The translations under genes and the position numbers were made by a program. The notes beneath the pieces are model-generated. The model did not search any database, was not told the DNA's origin, and was given only the letters and a program-made list of their open reading frames with translations. DNA of 64,000 nt. Origin: JADHUC01 sp964623055. GTDB taxonomy: Bacteria > Planctomycetota > Planctomycetia > Pirellulales > Pirellulaceae. Shown here piece after piece: positions 35,974-44,784 of this stretch (positions are counted from its first letter, which is position 1; the number at the start of each line of letters is the position of its first letter). Location: the NCBI GenBank assembly GCA_964623055.1, contig CAZURK010000044.1, positions 1 through 64,000 of the forward strand, in the 5' to 3' direction.

Positions 35974-37029
35974 TCATCCGCTTGGCATCATGGCTATTCC
36001 TTGTGCCAGGAGGCAGACACCGGCGATCAGCAGGGCGATGCCCAGGATGATCCAGATGATGCTCTCGCGGCTGGCGCCTTTCCATTCGTGCGTGCGGAAG
36101 CCGTGGAAGTTACCGACGATGATAGCGAACGACATGAAGACTGGGTAACCGACTGAGACTCCAAGGTCGCCCACATTCAGCGCACCTAGCCCGAAAAAGA
36201 AAATCGCTGCGTCGTGCAACACGGCCATGATGGCGGCCAACAGCAGGATTCGGCCCACGCCGGGTCTGGAAAGGCGTCCCCAGGTCCTGTTCCTGGTCAG
36301 TTGGACGGCACAGTACAGGCAGGATGAAACGGCTCCGCCCCAGAGGATCATGGCCGTTACGGCCCATGCCGCTGCCCACTTGGGATTGCTCAATTCGGCC
36401 TGATCGCCGATCGGACCTGCGAAGCGCACCGCCACTGCGTAACAGGCGCAGAGGACACCAGAAACGACGGCGATCACAAGCCCGATGAGTATTTTGGGCT
36501 GCTTCGTGGCCGAAGAATCGGCCTTGTCCGAGTCAAAGCCATCTTCCTTGAGGCTGCGGTCTTTCAGAATGCCAGCCCGTCCGGAAACGGTCACGCCGAT
36601 CAGACAGACTGCCACGCCGGCCAAGAACAGGCAACCGTGGGACGTGAGAATCTGATGCGCGTCGAACAGCAGCATGGGGATCAGGAAACCGAACGCCATT
36701 TGCGCCCCGTAGTTCAAAGCGTAAGCCAGAGAGAGTCCAATAAAGGAGAAACTCATCCCCAGCGTCATCGACCCCAGCCCCCAGAGCAGCCCGAAAACCA
36801 ATACGGGGATGATCGTAGACGTGCCGACGCGAGAGTAGACGCCGCCCAGATCGTTGACCACCAGCGGAGCCACCACGACGGGAATCAGAATCGTCACGAA
36901 GAAGAAGAACGGACCCCAAAGCACCTCCCAAGGCGTGTCCTTCTTGACGAATTTGCTGGGCAACCCGAAAGAGCCTCCGCAAATCGCTCCGATGATCAAA
37001 AACCCAAATCCCAGCACTTGTTCATGCAT
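35974..37029 (-). CDS. rhaT: L-rhamnose:proton symporter RhaT-like
   Basis: 351-residue inner-membrane transporter with about ten hydrophobic helices (LGFGFLIIGAICGGSFGLPSKF at the start, LLWGLGSMTLGMSFSFIGLSLAYALNYG, MAVLHDAAIFFFGLGALNVGD, AIIVGNFHGFRTHEWKGAS near the end), the usual RhaT pattern. It would import L-rhamnose or a related deoxysugar with protons. The start at 37029 overlaps the stop of the upstream Tat protein by 8 nt, so the two are translationally coupled; the frame extends to 37098 without a ribosome site. Specificity beyond rhamnose is not fixed by sequence. Confidence 0.9.
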   Translation of the reverse strand: MHEQVLGFGFLIIGAICGGSFGLPSKFVKKDTPWEVLWGPFFFFVTILIPVVVAPLVVNDLGGVYSRVGTSTIIPVLVFGLLWGLGSMTLGMSFSFIGLSLAYALNYGAQMAFGFLIPMLLFDAHQILTSHGCLFLAGVAVCLIGVTVSGRAGILKDRSLKEDGFDSDKADSSATKQPKILIGLVIAVVSGVLCACYAVAVRFAGPIGDQAELSNPKWAAAWAVTAMILWGGAVSSCLYCAVQLTRNRTWGRLSRPGVGRILLLAAIMAVLHDAAIFFFGLGALNVGDLGVSVGYPVFMSFAIIVGNFHGFRTHEWKGASRESIIWIILGIALLIAGVCLLAQGIAMMPSG

Positions 37030-38020
37030 GGTTCCCCTCCTGCTTAGCCCTTTGTTGGCCGGTTTGGAGTTCTTCGAGATATGATCTGTATAACGCAACC
37101 GCTTGGTCGTCCGAGATCATCCGCCCAACAACTAGCCGCGCCCGCGCCGTGCTGGCTTGATTGGCCTGCAAATCGCGACCGAACAGGGACAGGTAGAGCG
37201 AACGATGACTCTCCTCGCCGTAGGGCGTTGCCACGGCAAAGCAGTCTTCCGCCGGCGCCATCACCAGACCAGCTAGGCCGGTTTCCGTATCGCGTCGCAT
37301 GGCCAGCGGCGCGGCAAGGCGGGGCATGATTTTCCATTCGACCGGGCTTGGCGGCCGTCGCCAGCGGCCGTCATGGATGATCTCGACCGCTTTGTCGTCG
37401 CGGGGGAACATCTGCCACTTGGCGTATGATTCCTTGGCCTCCAGAAAGCCCGGCATGCCATTCGTTTCGGGGCAACCATCGACATAGACCAACGACTTCG
37501 CAAAGCCCTGGAAATACGAAGACAGGAACACCTCGAATCGCTTGAGGTCCTTCTGCGGAACCACAGTGGTCGTGACATCGAGCGTATTGCGAGCCGCCCA
37601 ACGGTGGACTGCCTTCATGTCAAAGGGATGCTCGTCGTCCGCCGACCACCGTACTTCGGACGCTCCGCAGGGAAGCACCCGCGCCTGGCTGGCCCAGTCC
37701 CACGCGGCATGCCCGTATCGGGCCCGGTCGTCTAGGAGCCGGTAGTGGGAAAACAATCCGTAAGCGCGAGCAATCGCCGTTCCAGATGTGGAGTCCACCA
37801 AGGACGTCAATCCGAGCGATCGGCCCTGAGACCGCAGCGTTCCTCGAAGAGCACCGGTATCGAAGTGATATTCTCTCCCCTGTGCTGTGAAAGTCAGGCT
37901 GGCCTCAGCTATCTCTTTCGGTTTCGATTCTGCGGCCGGTAGATATCGACTGTGGCATAATGCCAGGCTTGCCGCCGCAGTCGTGCCGAGAAAACGTCGT
38001 CGGTTCAGGTGCTTGTTCAT
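37022..38020 (-). CDS. Tat-exported protein of unknown function, coupled to RhaT
   Basis: 332 aa beginning with a twin-arginine signal (NRRRFLGTTAAASLALC) and cleavage near PAAES. The mature protein appears beta-rich (EASLTFTAQGREYHFDTGALRGTL, TSLVDSTSGTAIA, VEWKIMPRLAAPLAMRRDTE) and may be an enzyme of the carbohydrate lyase/hydrolase kind, but I do not recognise the family. ATG 38020 is chosen over upstream in-frame sequence because the frame before it runs through the palindromic repeat at 38063-38133. Its last 8 nt overlap the RhaT start, which ties it to uptake of the same sugar. Confidence 0.75.
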   Translation of the reverse strand: MNKHLNRRRFLGTTAAASLALCHSRYLPAAESKPKEIAEASLTFTAQGREYHFDTGALRGTLRSQGRSLGLTSLVDSTSGTAIARAYGLFSHYRLLDDRARYGHAAWDWASQARVLPCGASEVRWSADDEHPFDMKAVHRWAARNTLDVTTTVVPQKDLKRFEVFLSSYFQGFAKSLVYVDGCPETNGMPGFLEAKESYAKWQMFPRDDKAVEIIHDGRWRRPPSPVEWKIMPRLAAPLAMRRDTETGLAGLVMAPAEDCFAVATPYGEESHRSLYLSLFGRDLQANQASTARARLVVGRMISDDQAVALYRSYLEELQTGQQRAKQEGNHA

Positions 38021-38062
38021 GGTGCGCCTTCTCTCGTTGTCTGTTGAGTGTGACGGGAACAC

Positions 38063-38133
38063 GGGAGGGCGAAGCTCCTGCTGAGCCGGCTCCCCCGTGC
38101 AAATATCCGGCTCGGCCGGAGCCTCGCCCTCCC
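38063..38133. repeat. Planctomycete GEAPAEP-type palindromic repeat
   Basis: Left arm 38063-38089 and right arm 38107-38133 are 27 bp each and complementary apart from three positions. The core is GGGCGAGGCTCC. One frame would read GEAPAEP, a motif seen in many spurious translations of Pirellulales genomes. It lies between the Tat protein start and the end of the GH127 gene and can form a strong hairpin, so it may attenuate or protect transcript ends. Confidence 0.8.
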
Positions 38134-38157
38134 ATCGGCTTTCTCTGCCCCCCTGTT

Positions 38158-40503
38158 TCATTCCGGTAGTCGCCATTCCAGGATGCCGCCCGAGAAACTC
38201 TCCTGGAGTTGAACCTCAAGGCGGATGGCCGTCGCAGTGACCGACTCGAAAGTCACTCGGTTGAACTTGTCTTTCTCAACACTGTACGGCGAGGCGGCCT
38301 CGACCGGTTTCCACTGGTCGCCGTCTTTCCAGAGCAATCGCCAGCTTGCCGGCACGCGGCACTGTCCGCGGCCCGTGTCGTCGAACCAGTAGATCTCGGC
38401 CTTCGACAGCGTTTTAGGCTTCTCGAATTCATAGCCTACCCACTCGGTCGTGCCTCGGTGATCCCACCACGTGAATCTGGGGATATCATGGTCGATCGAG
38501 TTCTTGGGCAGGATATTGTCATTCAAGGCGAATTCGCTGTCGCGGGGGCAGCGGTGTGAAGAGGACGTCTTCGCAACGATTGCCACCGTCGCTCCTTCCG
38601 GGTCTGCGGCATCGGGCAATTCGGCTGGGACCCAAACGACCATTTGCCCCGGCTCGCGGTTATCCCATGCATAGTAGGGAATCGCTGTGAGATCGACATC
38701 GCGGCTTTCCACGCGGAATCCGTCATCCGTCTCCACGACGCCTTGCTGCCGACCCTTAACCTTGACCACCGTGACGCCGCCGAGCAGGTTGGACCGGAAT
38801 TCCGTCTCGAACTTCGCGTCTTTGGGAATCGCAACTTGATCCACGTAACACGGGTTGTCCGTGTCCTCCAAGCAGTAGACGACCGGCCCGCGCATGATGG
38901 CCAGTCGACCTGCGTTCTCTTCGACATTGGGATCGGACGCGACTTGGCGGACGGTCATTGGGAAGTTCTGCGTGATAGTGTCACCCGCCTTCCACGCGCG
39001 TCGCAGTGACACAAAACCGTCTTTGGGCGTTGCGTTCACATCTTCACCATTCACGGCAACGGTCGCGTCTTCGCACCATCCGGGGACGCGTAGTCGCACG
39101 GTGAATTCCTCGGCCACGTCCGGCTCGACGACGATCGTCACCGCGCCGTCCCAGGGATAGCTTGTGTTTTGCACGAGTTGTACCTTGCCATTCTTCAGTG
39201 GCACCGTGCCCGTGCCTCCGACGTACTGCAGCACGCACACGCCTTCGCCGTCGGCCATCGTGCCGTAGACGTACTGCCCAAGCGAAGCGATAAAGCGGAC
39301 CACATTCGTCGGGCAACACGCGCATCCGTACCATGGCTGCCGATGGTGGCCCCCGCGGCTGGCCAATGGATTTACGTAGAAGAACTTCGAGCCGTCGAGC
39401 GAGATGCCGGAAATGGCACCGTTGTACAGCAGTCGTTCGACCAGATCGGCGAAACGACCCTCGCCGTGCAGCAGGGCCAGGCGATGATTCCAGAACACCA
39501 TGCCGATCGAAGCACAGGTTTCGCAATAAGCGTTGTAGTTGGGCAGATAATACGGTCGAGCGAAACCCTCGCCGTGCCCCTGCACGCCGACGCCGCCGGT
39601 GACATACATCTTCTTGTTGACGATAAACTGCCAAAGCCGCTCCATCGTGTCGATATAGCCTTGATCGCCGTCGACGGCCGCCAGATCAGCCACGCCGCTG
39701 TAGAAGTACAGGAAACGAACGGCGTGGCCCACAGGTTCGTCCTGCTCGCGCACCGGCTTGTGGTCCTGGCAGTAACCGCCGAACAACCGCCGATGCTCGT
39801 CGTTCCCGTGTTCTTCCACAAGGTAACGGGCCAATTCCAAATAACGGTCTTCGCCCGTCGCTCGCCAGAGTTTCACCAGGGCCAGTTCGATCTCGGGATG
39901 TCCGGCGACGCCGTGCCGCTTATCGGGCCCGAAGACGGTGCCGATGTAGTCGGCGAACTTGCAGGCCACATCCAGAAAGGTCCGTTTGCCGGTTGCGTGG
40001 TAATGGGCGACCGCGGCCTCGAACATATGACCCGCACAGTACAGTTCGTGGGCATGCTGCAGATTCTGCCATCGTTTCTCCGGCTCCTTGACCGAAAACC
40101 ACGTGTTCAGATAGCCATCAGGCTCTTGCGAGCGGCGGATGTTGTCCACGATCTCGTCCAGCCGCGCGGCCAGTTCGGGATCGGGATGTGTGTGCAGCGA
40201 GTAGGCGACGCCTTCCAGCACCTTGTAGACATCCGAGTCGTGGAATATGTGGCCGCGAAACGGACCGATGGTGGCAACCCCACCAGCATGCCGGAAGTTG
40301 TCAAGCCGTCCCGTCTCCTCGCACGTGTCCAAGTTGTGCGGGATCGACACCGTGCGATTAGTCTCCATACGGGGCGACCAGAAACCGCTTTGGATCGTCA
40401 CGTCGCTGAAGTTTACGGGCGTCATCTTCGCCACTTCGCCCGCGCGGGCCGAGTACGCAAGGATCGCCAGCACCGAGCCGCATAGAATAGTTCTCGTTTT
40501 CAT
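38158..40503 (-). CDS. GH127 (DUF1680) beta-L-arabinofuranosidase-like enzyme, secreted
   Basis: 781 aa. Signal peptide, then the start of the (alpha/alpha)6 barrel (NFSDVTIQSGFWSPRMETN). The zinc-thiolate catalytic residues of HypBA1-type enzymes are visible: Glu and Cys in CETCASIGMVFWNHR (about 327-330) and the Cys pair in GCACCPTNVVRF (about 396). A beta-sandwich tail of about 200 residues follows the GH127 unit, probably a carbohydrate-binding domain. Start ATG 40503 has AGGAG 11 nt upstream; the upstream in-frame sequence lacks a signal. The arabinofuranosidase call is by family; sister specificities exist. Confidence 0.92.
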   Translation of the reverse strand: MKTRTILCGSVLAILAYSARAGEVAKMTPVNFSDVTIQSGFWSPRMETNRTVSIPHNLDTCEETGRLDNFRHAGGVATIGPFRGHIFHDSDVYKVLEGVAYSLHTHPDPELAARLDEIVDNIRRSQEPDGYLNTWFSVKEPEKRWQNLQHAHELYCAGHMFEAAVAHYHATGKRTFLDVACKFADYIGTVFGPDKRHGVAGHPEIELALVKLWRATGEDRYLELARYLVEEHGNDEHRRLFGGYCQDHKPVREQDEPVGHAVRFLYFYSGVADLAAVDGDQGYIDTMERLWQFIVNKKMYVTGGVGVQGHGEGFARPYYLPNYNAYCETCASIGMVFWNHRLALLHGEGRFADLVERLLYNGAISGISLDGSKFFYVNPLASRGGHHRQPWYGCACCPTNVVRFIASLGQYVYGTMADGEGVCVLQYVGGTGTVPLKNGKVQLVQNTSYPWDGAVTIVVEPDVAEEFTVRLRVPGWCEDATVAVNGEDVNATPKDGFVSLRRAWKAGDTITQNFPMTVRQVASDPNVEENAGRLAIMRGPVVYCLEDTDNPCYVDQVAIPKDAKFETEFRSNLLGGVTVVKVKGRQQGVVETDDGFRVESRDVDLTAIPYYAWDNREPGQMVVWVPAELPDAADPEGATVAIVAKTSSSHRCPRDSEFALNDNILPKNSIDHDIPRFTWWDHRGTTEWVGYEFEKPKTLSKAEIYWFDDTGRGQCRVPASWRLLWKDGDQWKPVEAASPYSVEKDKFNRVTFESVTATAIRLEVQLQESFSGGILEWRLPE

Positions 40504-40555
40504 TCGTTCGTTTGCTCCTATGGCAGTCAGAAGTGTCAATCTCGGTCGGCCGCCG

Positions 40556-41314
40556 TCATTGCAGCGGACCCCAAATCTCGACCAACAGGTCGTGTATCGC
40601 TGGATCGTGCTCCTTCAGTTCCGCTCGCACAAACGGATAAAAATCGTTGCGGTAGAAATACGCCTCGGTTGCTTCGGCAAAGTACTCTTTGTGGTCCTTC
40701 ATCGCGTAGTGGCGCACGTGTTTGCCGGTGTACAGCAACACCTTTTCGTAGGTCCCGGCCGACTTTGCCTTTTCATACGCCCGGATGATGTCCGGACGAT
40801 CGAAGCTTAGCACTTGATCGTGATAGGAATGGGCTAATTCGTGCAGCACAACCGCCGGGTGTTTTACTAATTGGTGCCGGGAAAGAAGAGTGCTTGCCCG
40901 CGTGATGTGCACTTTCTTCGCCAGTCGTGGATCGTGGCCGTGGGATTTGAGCCATTCGATGTTCGGGTGGTACTGCATGGCTCCGAGCGTCGGATGGTGA
41001 TGCTCGATCCAGATCTCCAGCTTCCGCACGTCGCGCAGCCGATCTTCCGGCATCAGCAGAGCGATCCGCTGCAGATGATTGGCCAACATGCCCAAAACGC
41101 GAGCCCCTTCCTCCTGATGCTCTCCATCCAAGAGTGCGGGATCCACATGGACCGTCCAGCCTTCGATCTCTTTCACGACGGGATCGAAACGGACGCCCGC
41201 GGCTCGTTCCGGCTTACCGCCCGAAACTGCCCTCGCCTCGCCTCCCGCGACAGACCGTCCCGTCGCCAAGAGCAGCAGGCAGCCAATCAACCATCCGATG
41301 TTCACTGACTTCAT
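40556..41314 (-). CDS. Secreted zinc metallopeptidase-like protein (HELAH), 252 aa
   Basis: A signal peptide (about 1-24) precedes a mature domain with HELAHSYHD at 158-166 and a Glu pair in KEYFAEATEAYF (about 210-214), the gluzincin arrangement HExxH...ExxxE. The rest (LQRIALLMPEDRLRDVRKLEIWIEHHHP) resembles the anthrax lethal factor-type/ATLF-like catalytic domains common in planctomycetes. Starts at ATG 41314 with GAAGGAAAAC upstream. It is the first of four same-strand genes (metallopeptidase, GH127, Tat protein, RhaT), which may be one operon. Confidence 0.75.
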   Translation of the reverse strand: MKSVNIGWLIGCLLLLATGRSVAGGEARAVSGGKPERAAGVRFDPVVKEIEGWTVHVDPALLDGEHQEEGARVLGMLANHLQRIALLMPEDRLRDVRKLEIWIEHHHPTLGAMQYHPNIEWLKSHGHDPRLAKKVHITRASTLLSRHQLVKHPAVVLHELAHSYHDQVLSFDRPDIIRAYEKAKSAGTYEKVLLYTGKHVRHYAMKDHKEYFAEATEAYFYRNDFYPFVRAELKEHDPAIHDLLVEIWGPLQ

Positions 41315-41467
41315 TCGTTTTCCTTCGCAGAGTGTGGCGTTCAACAGGCAAACCGTTATAGAATCTAGACGCCACGCTCCGTTATCGCAAGAAGCCCGTG
41401 GTTTAGAGTATCATTGTTATGCAGCCATCAGCTATGCCCTCGCCGACAAAGGAGAAGGAGTTATCCG

Positions 41468-44400
41468 ATGACTCGTCGAATCCAACTGGCAGCGATCTTG
41501 GCCCTGTTGGCCCCGTCCGGCCAGCTCCCCGCGGCTGGGGTCGATTCAAGCAGGAATACTGATGGTGTGCTGACCTGGCATATGGGCACTATCCAACCTG
41601 GTCAGTCGACGCGCCAAGTGGTACTGTTCGCATACGCCGAGTCGCCACAAGGCGTAGCCAAACACCTGGATGCTGCGCGGCGACAATTCGCGCAGCCATC
41701 CGACCCGCCGGCCGTGCCCACCGACCAGCCGGCTCCGTCGCTGGTGTGGATCGAGAACAACGTGACCGACTTCGCCCTGGCCGGTCCGGGACATTTCTTC
41801 TGGGAAGGTGTGAAACGGCAGAGTCTCGTTTGTTCCAAGGGCGGGCAGTTGAGTCGGTTCGGCTACTATCTCGGTTACCACGACGGTGCCGCGCGACGGG
41901 CCGGAACACTCATCAACTCCACGAAGTTGGAGAACTTGCAGATCGTCCAGCCGATGCGGCCCATCGACGGCAAGCAAGCGGTAGGCATCGTCGAGACCGC
42001 CGACAAGAAGCTGCGCACGCGAATTCGTCCCGTGATGGGCGAAGGCCCGGTAGTGGCGGTCGAATTCGTGATGACCAACCTCTCGGGCCAGCCACTTGAC
42101 CAGATGCGGCTTTCGGTCTACTCGAACCTCGAATCGGCCCACACGCACGAAGGCGACTACAGCACGCTGGACCGCCTGACCGACGGTCTGCTGGTGTTCG
42201 ATCCGGCAACAAGGATGTGCGTCGTGATGGCCGGGTTGTCCACGCCCTCGTTGGGCTATTCGGGCAACTGGGCGTCGCAAAGGCAGCTTGCCGAGGGTAC
42301 GGGCATCGCCCCGGACAAATGGAACGAGTTCACCGGATCGGGAGAAGATCTCAAAGAGCTGCTCGCCAAGTTGCCAAAGCCCAACGTGCCACACCCGATC
42401 GCCGCGCCGAGCGGTGGTCCGGCCACGCCCGAGACTCGCGACCTGACTCCCACCGAGGCGCGCGACGTCTTGCACCGCGATTGGCTGTTTCAGACCGATG
42501 GCAAGCCAACGGTGGCCCGCGCGCTCGAAGAGATCGGTTGGGCCCGCGAGTTGGCCGCCCGATTCGGCCGCCATCCGCAACCGCCCGATCTGTCGGCCGA
42601 GTTGTCGTGCCTAGCCGATCTGGAAAAGCGGCTTGCCGCTGTCGATGCGAACGCAGCCGACCCGGTCACGGTGCAGGAGTTGTACTTGGCCGTGCGTGCC
42701 GCAAAGCGTGAGGTGGTCCTCAAGAACCCGGCGATTAACTTCACCAGCGTGCTGCTGATCGACAACCCCAATCCGCAAGGCGCCGAGTGGCCGCATCAGG
42801 CCCGGCATCGCAACGGCATGATGGCCGTTCCGGGCGGCCGGTTGCTGGTGCTGGAAGGATTGCACCCCGGCGGACACCTGCGGCAGTTGGCCCCCGACAA
42901 ACCTGGCAGCTTCTGGCGACCCGACGTCTCCTTTGACGGCCAGCGGGTGCTGTTCTGCTACAAGGCACACGACGATATCAGCTTCCATTTGTACGAGATC
43001 AATATCGACGGAACTGGACTGAGGCAGCTTACGGCGGGCGATTACGACGACATCGACCCGATCCACCTGCCCGACGGGCATATCGTCTTCACCACCACGC
43101 GAGCTAACACGTACGTCCGCTGCATGCCTTACACTTACTGCTACGTGCTGGCCCGGTGCGATGCTGACGGCAAGAACGTCTACATCATCAGCCGCAACAA
43201 CGAGCCCGACTGGTGTCCGGCGGTGCTGAACGACGGGCGTGTCTGCTACTCGCGGTGGGAGTATCACGACAAGGCCCTGTGGCGGATTCAGAGCCTGTGG
43301 TCCATGAATCAGGACGGCACCGGCGTGGCCACGTTTTGGGGCAACCAGAGCGTCTGGCCCGATCACCTGGCTGAACCGCGGCCCATCCCAGGCAGTTATC
43401 GCGTGATGTTTACCGGCGTGGCGCACCACAACTGGTTTGCGGGCTCGATCGGCATTCTTGATACGGCTAAGGGCCGCAATTTCCCGTTCGGGCTGACCAA
43501 AGTCACCTGCGATATGCCCTGGCCCGAGTGCGGAACACCTCCGCTGGACCCGCACGAGGCCGACGACTATCACGCCTCGGGCCGGTTCACCGCCTACAAA
43601 TCGCCGTACCCGATCTCGGAGGAGGATTTCCTCGTGTCGGCCAATCGCGACGGCAAGTTCCATCTGTACCTGATGGACGTACACGGCAACCGCGAACTGA
43701 TCTACGAAGCAGTCCACAACGCCTGGTATGCAATGCCGGCGTCGGCGCGGCCCATGCCGCAACCACACGCCGACCGCGTCGTCTGGCCCGGCACGGGCGA
43801 CGAGCGCCAGCCGGCCGAGCCGGGCGTGATCTACAGCGCCAACGTATATCAAGGTGTACACGATTTGCCGGAGGGGATCGTCAAGTACCTCCGTGTCATC
43901 CAGATGGACGCCCGAACCTACTCGACCTGGACGCGCGACGGGCGTTTCTCGGGCCCGGTGGTTTCGGCCATCCAGGACGACGGCGTGAAGCGAATCCTGG
44001 GTACCACGCCCGTGCTGGCCGACGGCTCGGTGTCGGTCAAGGTGCCGGCCGGCAAGGCGTTGCATTTCCAACTACTGGACGAACGCTATCGGGCGCTGCA
44101 CACGATGCGTTCGTTCACCGGCGTGATGCCGGGCGAGCGTCGCGGCTGCGTCGGCTGCCACGAGCTACACAGCAACTCGCCGGTCAACCAGCAAAGCCTG
44201 GCCGCTCGACGTCCACCGGTCGAACTGACCACGCCGCCGTGGGGCACGGAGAGCATCAGCTACGAACAGCTCGTCCAACCGGTGCTGGACCGTTACTGCG
44301 GCGAATGCCACCAGGGCGACGGCGAGGCGCGCAAGGATTTCGACCTGACCTTGCGCTCCGGCAAAAGCCCTTTCAAAGAGCCGTACCTGAGCCTGGTCGG

Positions 44401-44749
44401 TTACGCCCACTATTTTCGTGGCGTCTCCGACGTCAAAGACGAGGGCATCGCCGGAGCGCTGAAAGCCGAGAACTTCGACCAGAGCGACCCGACCAGCTAC
44501 CTCACGTTCCGTCCGATGAAATATCTGTCGTACAAGAGCCGCCTGATCGAGATGGCCTCCAGCGGTAAGCACTACGACGTGAAGCTCGACGCGACCAGCC
44601 TGAGGCAACTGATCGGTTGGGTCGACGCCAACTGTCCCTACCGTGGCGACCACGAGGTGCGCGCCATCCCCGACCCCAACTTCGCGGGAATCGAGGCATT
44701 GCCCATCCGACCGAGAACGAAAACGGCACCGCGGATTGCGCGACCGTAA
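41468..44749 (+). CDS. Large secreted protein with TolB-like propeller and two cytochrome c-type CxxCH motifs
   Basis: 1093 aa with a signal peptide (1-25). The first 350 residues are beta-rich and unclassified. Residues about 430-800 carry repeated propeller motifs (RPDVSFDGQRVLFCYK, HLYEINIDGTGLRQLT, SMNQDGTGV, LVSANRDGKFHLYLM) of the TolB/WD type. The C-terminal part has two CxxCH haem motifs, GCVGCHE and CGECHQ, as found in planctomycete cytochrome-like (PSCyt/DUF1549-type) proteins. ATG 41468 follows GGAGAAGGAG. Whether haem is attached or an electron acceptor exists is unknown. Confidence 0.8.
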   Translation: MTRRIQLAAILALLAPSGQLPAAGVDSSRNTDGVLTWHMGTIQPGQSTRQVVLFAYAESPQGVAKHLDAARRQFAQPSDPPAVPTDQPAPSLVWIENNVTDFALAGPGHFFWEGVKRQSLVCSKGGQLSRFGYYLGYHDGAARRAGTLINSTKLENLQIVQPMRPIDGKQAVGIVETADKKLRTRIRPVMGEGPVVAVEFVMTNLSGQPLDQMRLSVYSNLESAHTHEGDYSTLDRLTDGLLVFDPATRMCVVMAGLSTPSLGYSGNWASQRQLAEGTGIAPDKWNEFTGSGEDLKELLAKLPKPNVPHPIAAPSGGPATPETRDLTPTEARDVLHRDWLFQTDGKPTVARALEEIGWARELAARFGRHPQPPDLSAELSCLADLEKRLAAVDANAADPVTVQELYLAVRAAKREVVLKNPAINFTSVLLIDNPNPQGAEWPHQARHRNGMMAVPGGRLLVLEGLHPGGHLRQLAPDKPGSFWRPDVSFDGQRVLFCYKAHDDISFHLYEINIDGTGLRQLTAGDYDDIDPIHLPDGHIVFTTTRANTYVRCMPYTYCYVLARCDADGKNVYIISRNNEPDWCPAVLNDGRVCYSRWEYHDKALWRIQSLWSMNQDGTGVATFWGNQSVWPDHLAEPRPIPGSYRVMFTGVAHHNWFAGSIGILDTAKGRNFPFGLTKVTCDMPWPECGTPPLDPHEADDYHASGRFTAYKSPYPISEEDFLVSANRDGKFHLYLMDVHGNRELIYEAVHNAWYAMPASARPMPQPHADRVVWPGTGDERQPAEPGVIYSANVYQGVHDLPEGIVKYLRVIQMDARTYSTWTRDGRFSGPVVSAIQDDGVKRILGTTPVLADGSVSVKVPAGKALHFQLLDERYRALHTMRSFTGVMPGERRGCVGCHELHSNSPVNQQSLAARRPPVELTTPPWGTESISYEQLVQPVLDRYCGECHQGDGEARKDFDLTLRSGKSPFKEPYLSLVGYAHYFRGVSDVKDEGIAGALKAENFDQSDPTSYLTFRPMKYLSYKSRLIEMASSGKHYDVKLDATSLRQLIGWVDANCPYRGDHEVRAIPDPNFAGIEALPIRPRTKTAPRIARP

Positions 44750-44784
44750 CCAAAGTAGGACGGAATGCGTGCAGAAGAGATGGG

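Noticed and set aside
39169..40485. 438-codon open frame on the plus strand opposite the GH127 gene
   Set aside because: It mirrors the GH127 gene, has no ribosome site or domain, and long antisense frames are common at this GC content.
42611..44071. 486-codon minus-strand open frame inside the propeller/cytochrome gene
   Set aside because: Translation lacks motifs, while the plus strand has CxxCH and propeller motifs.
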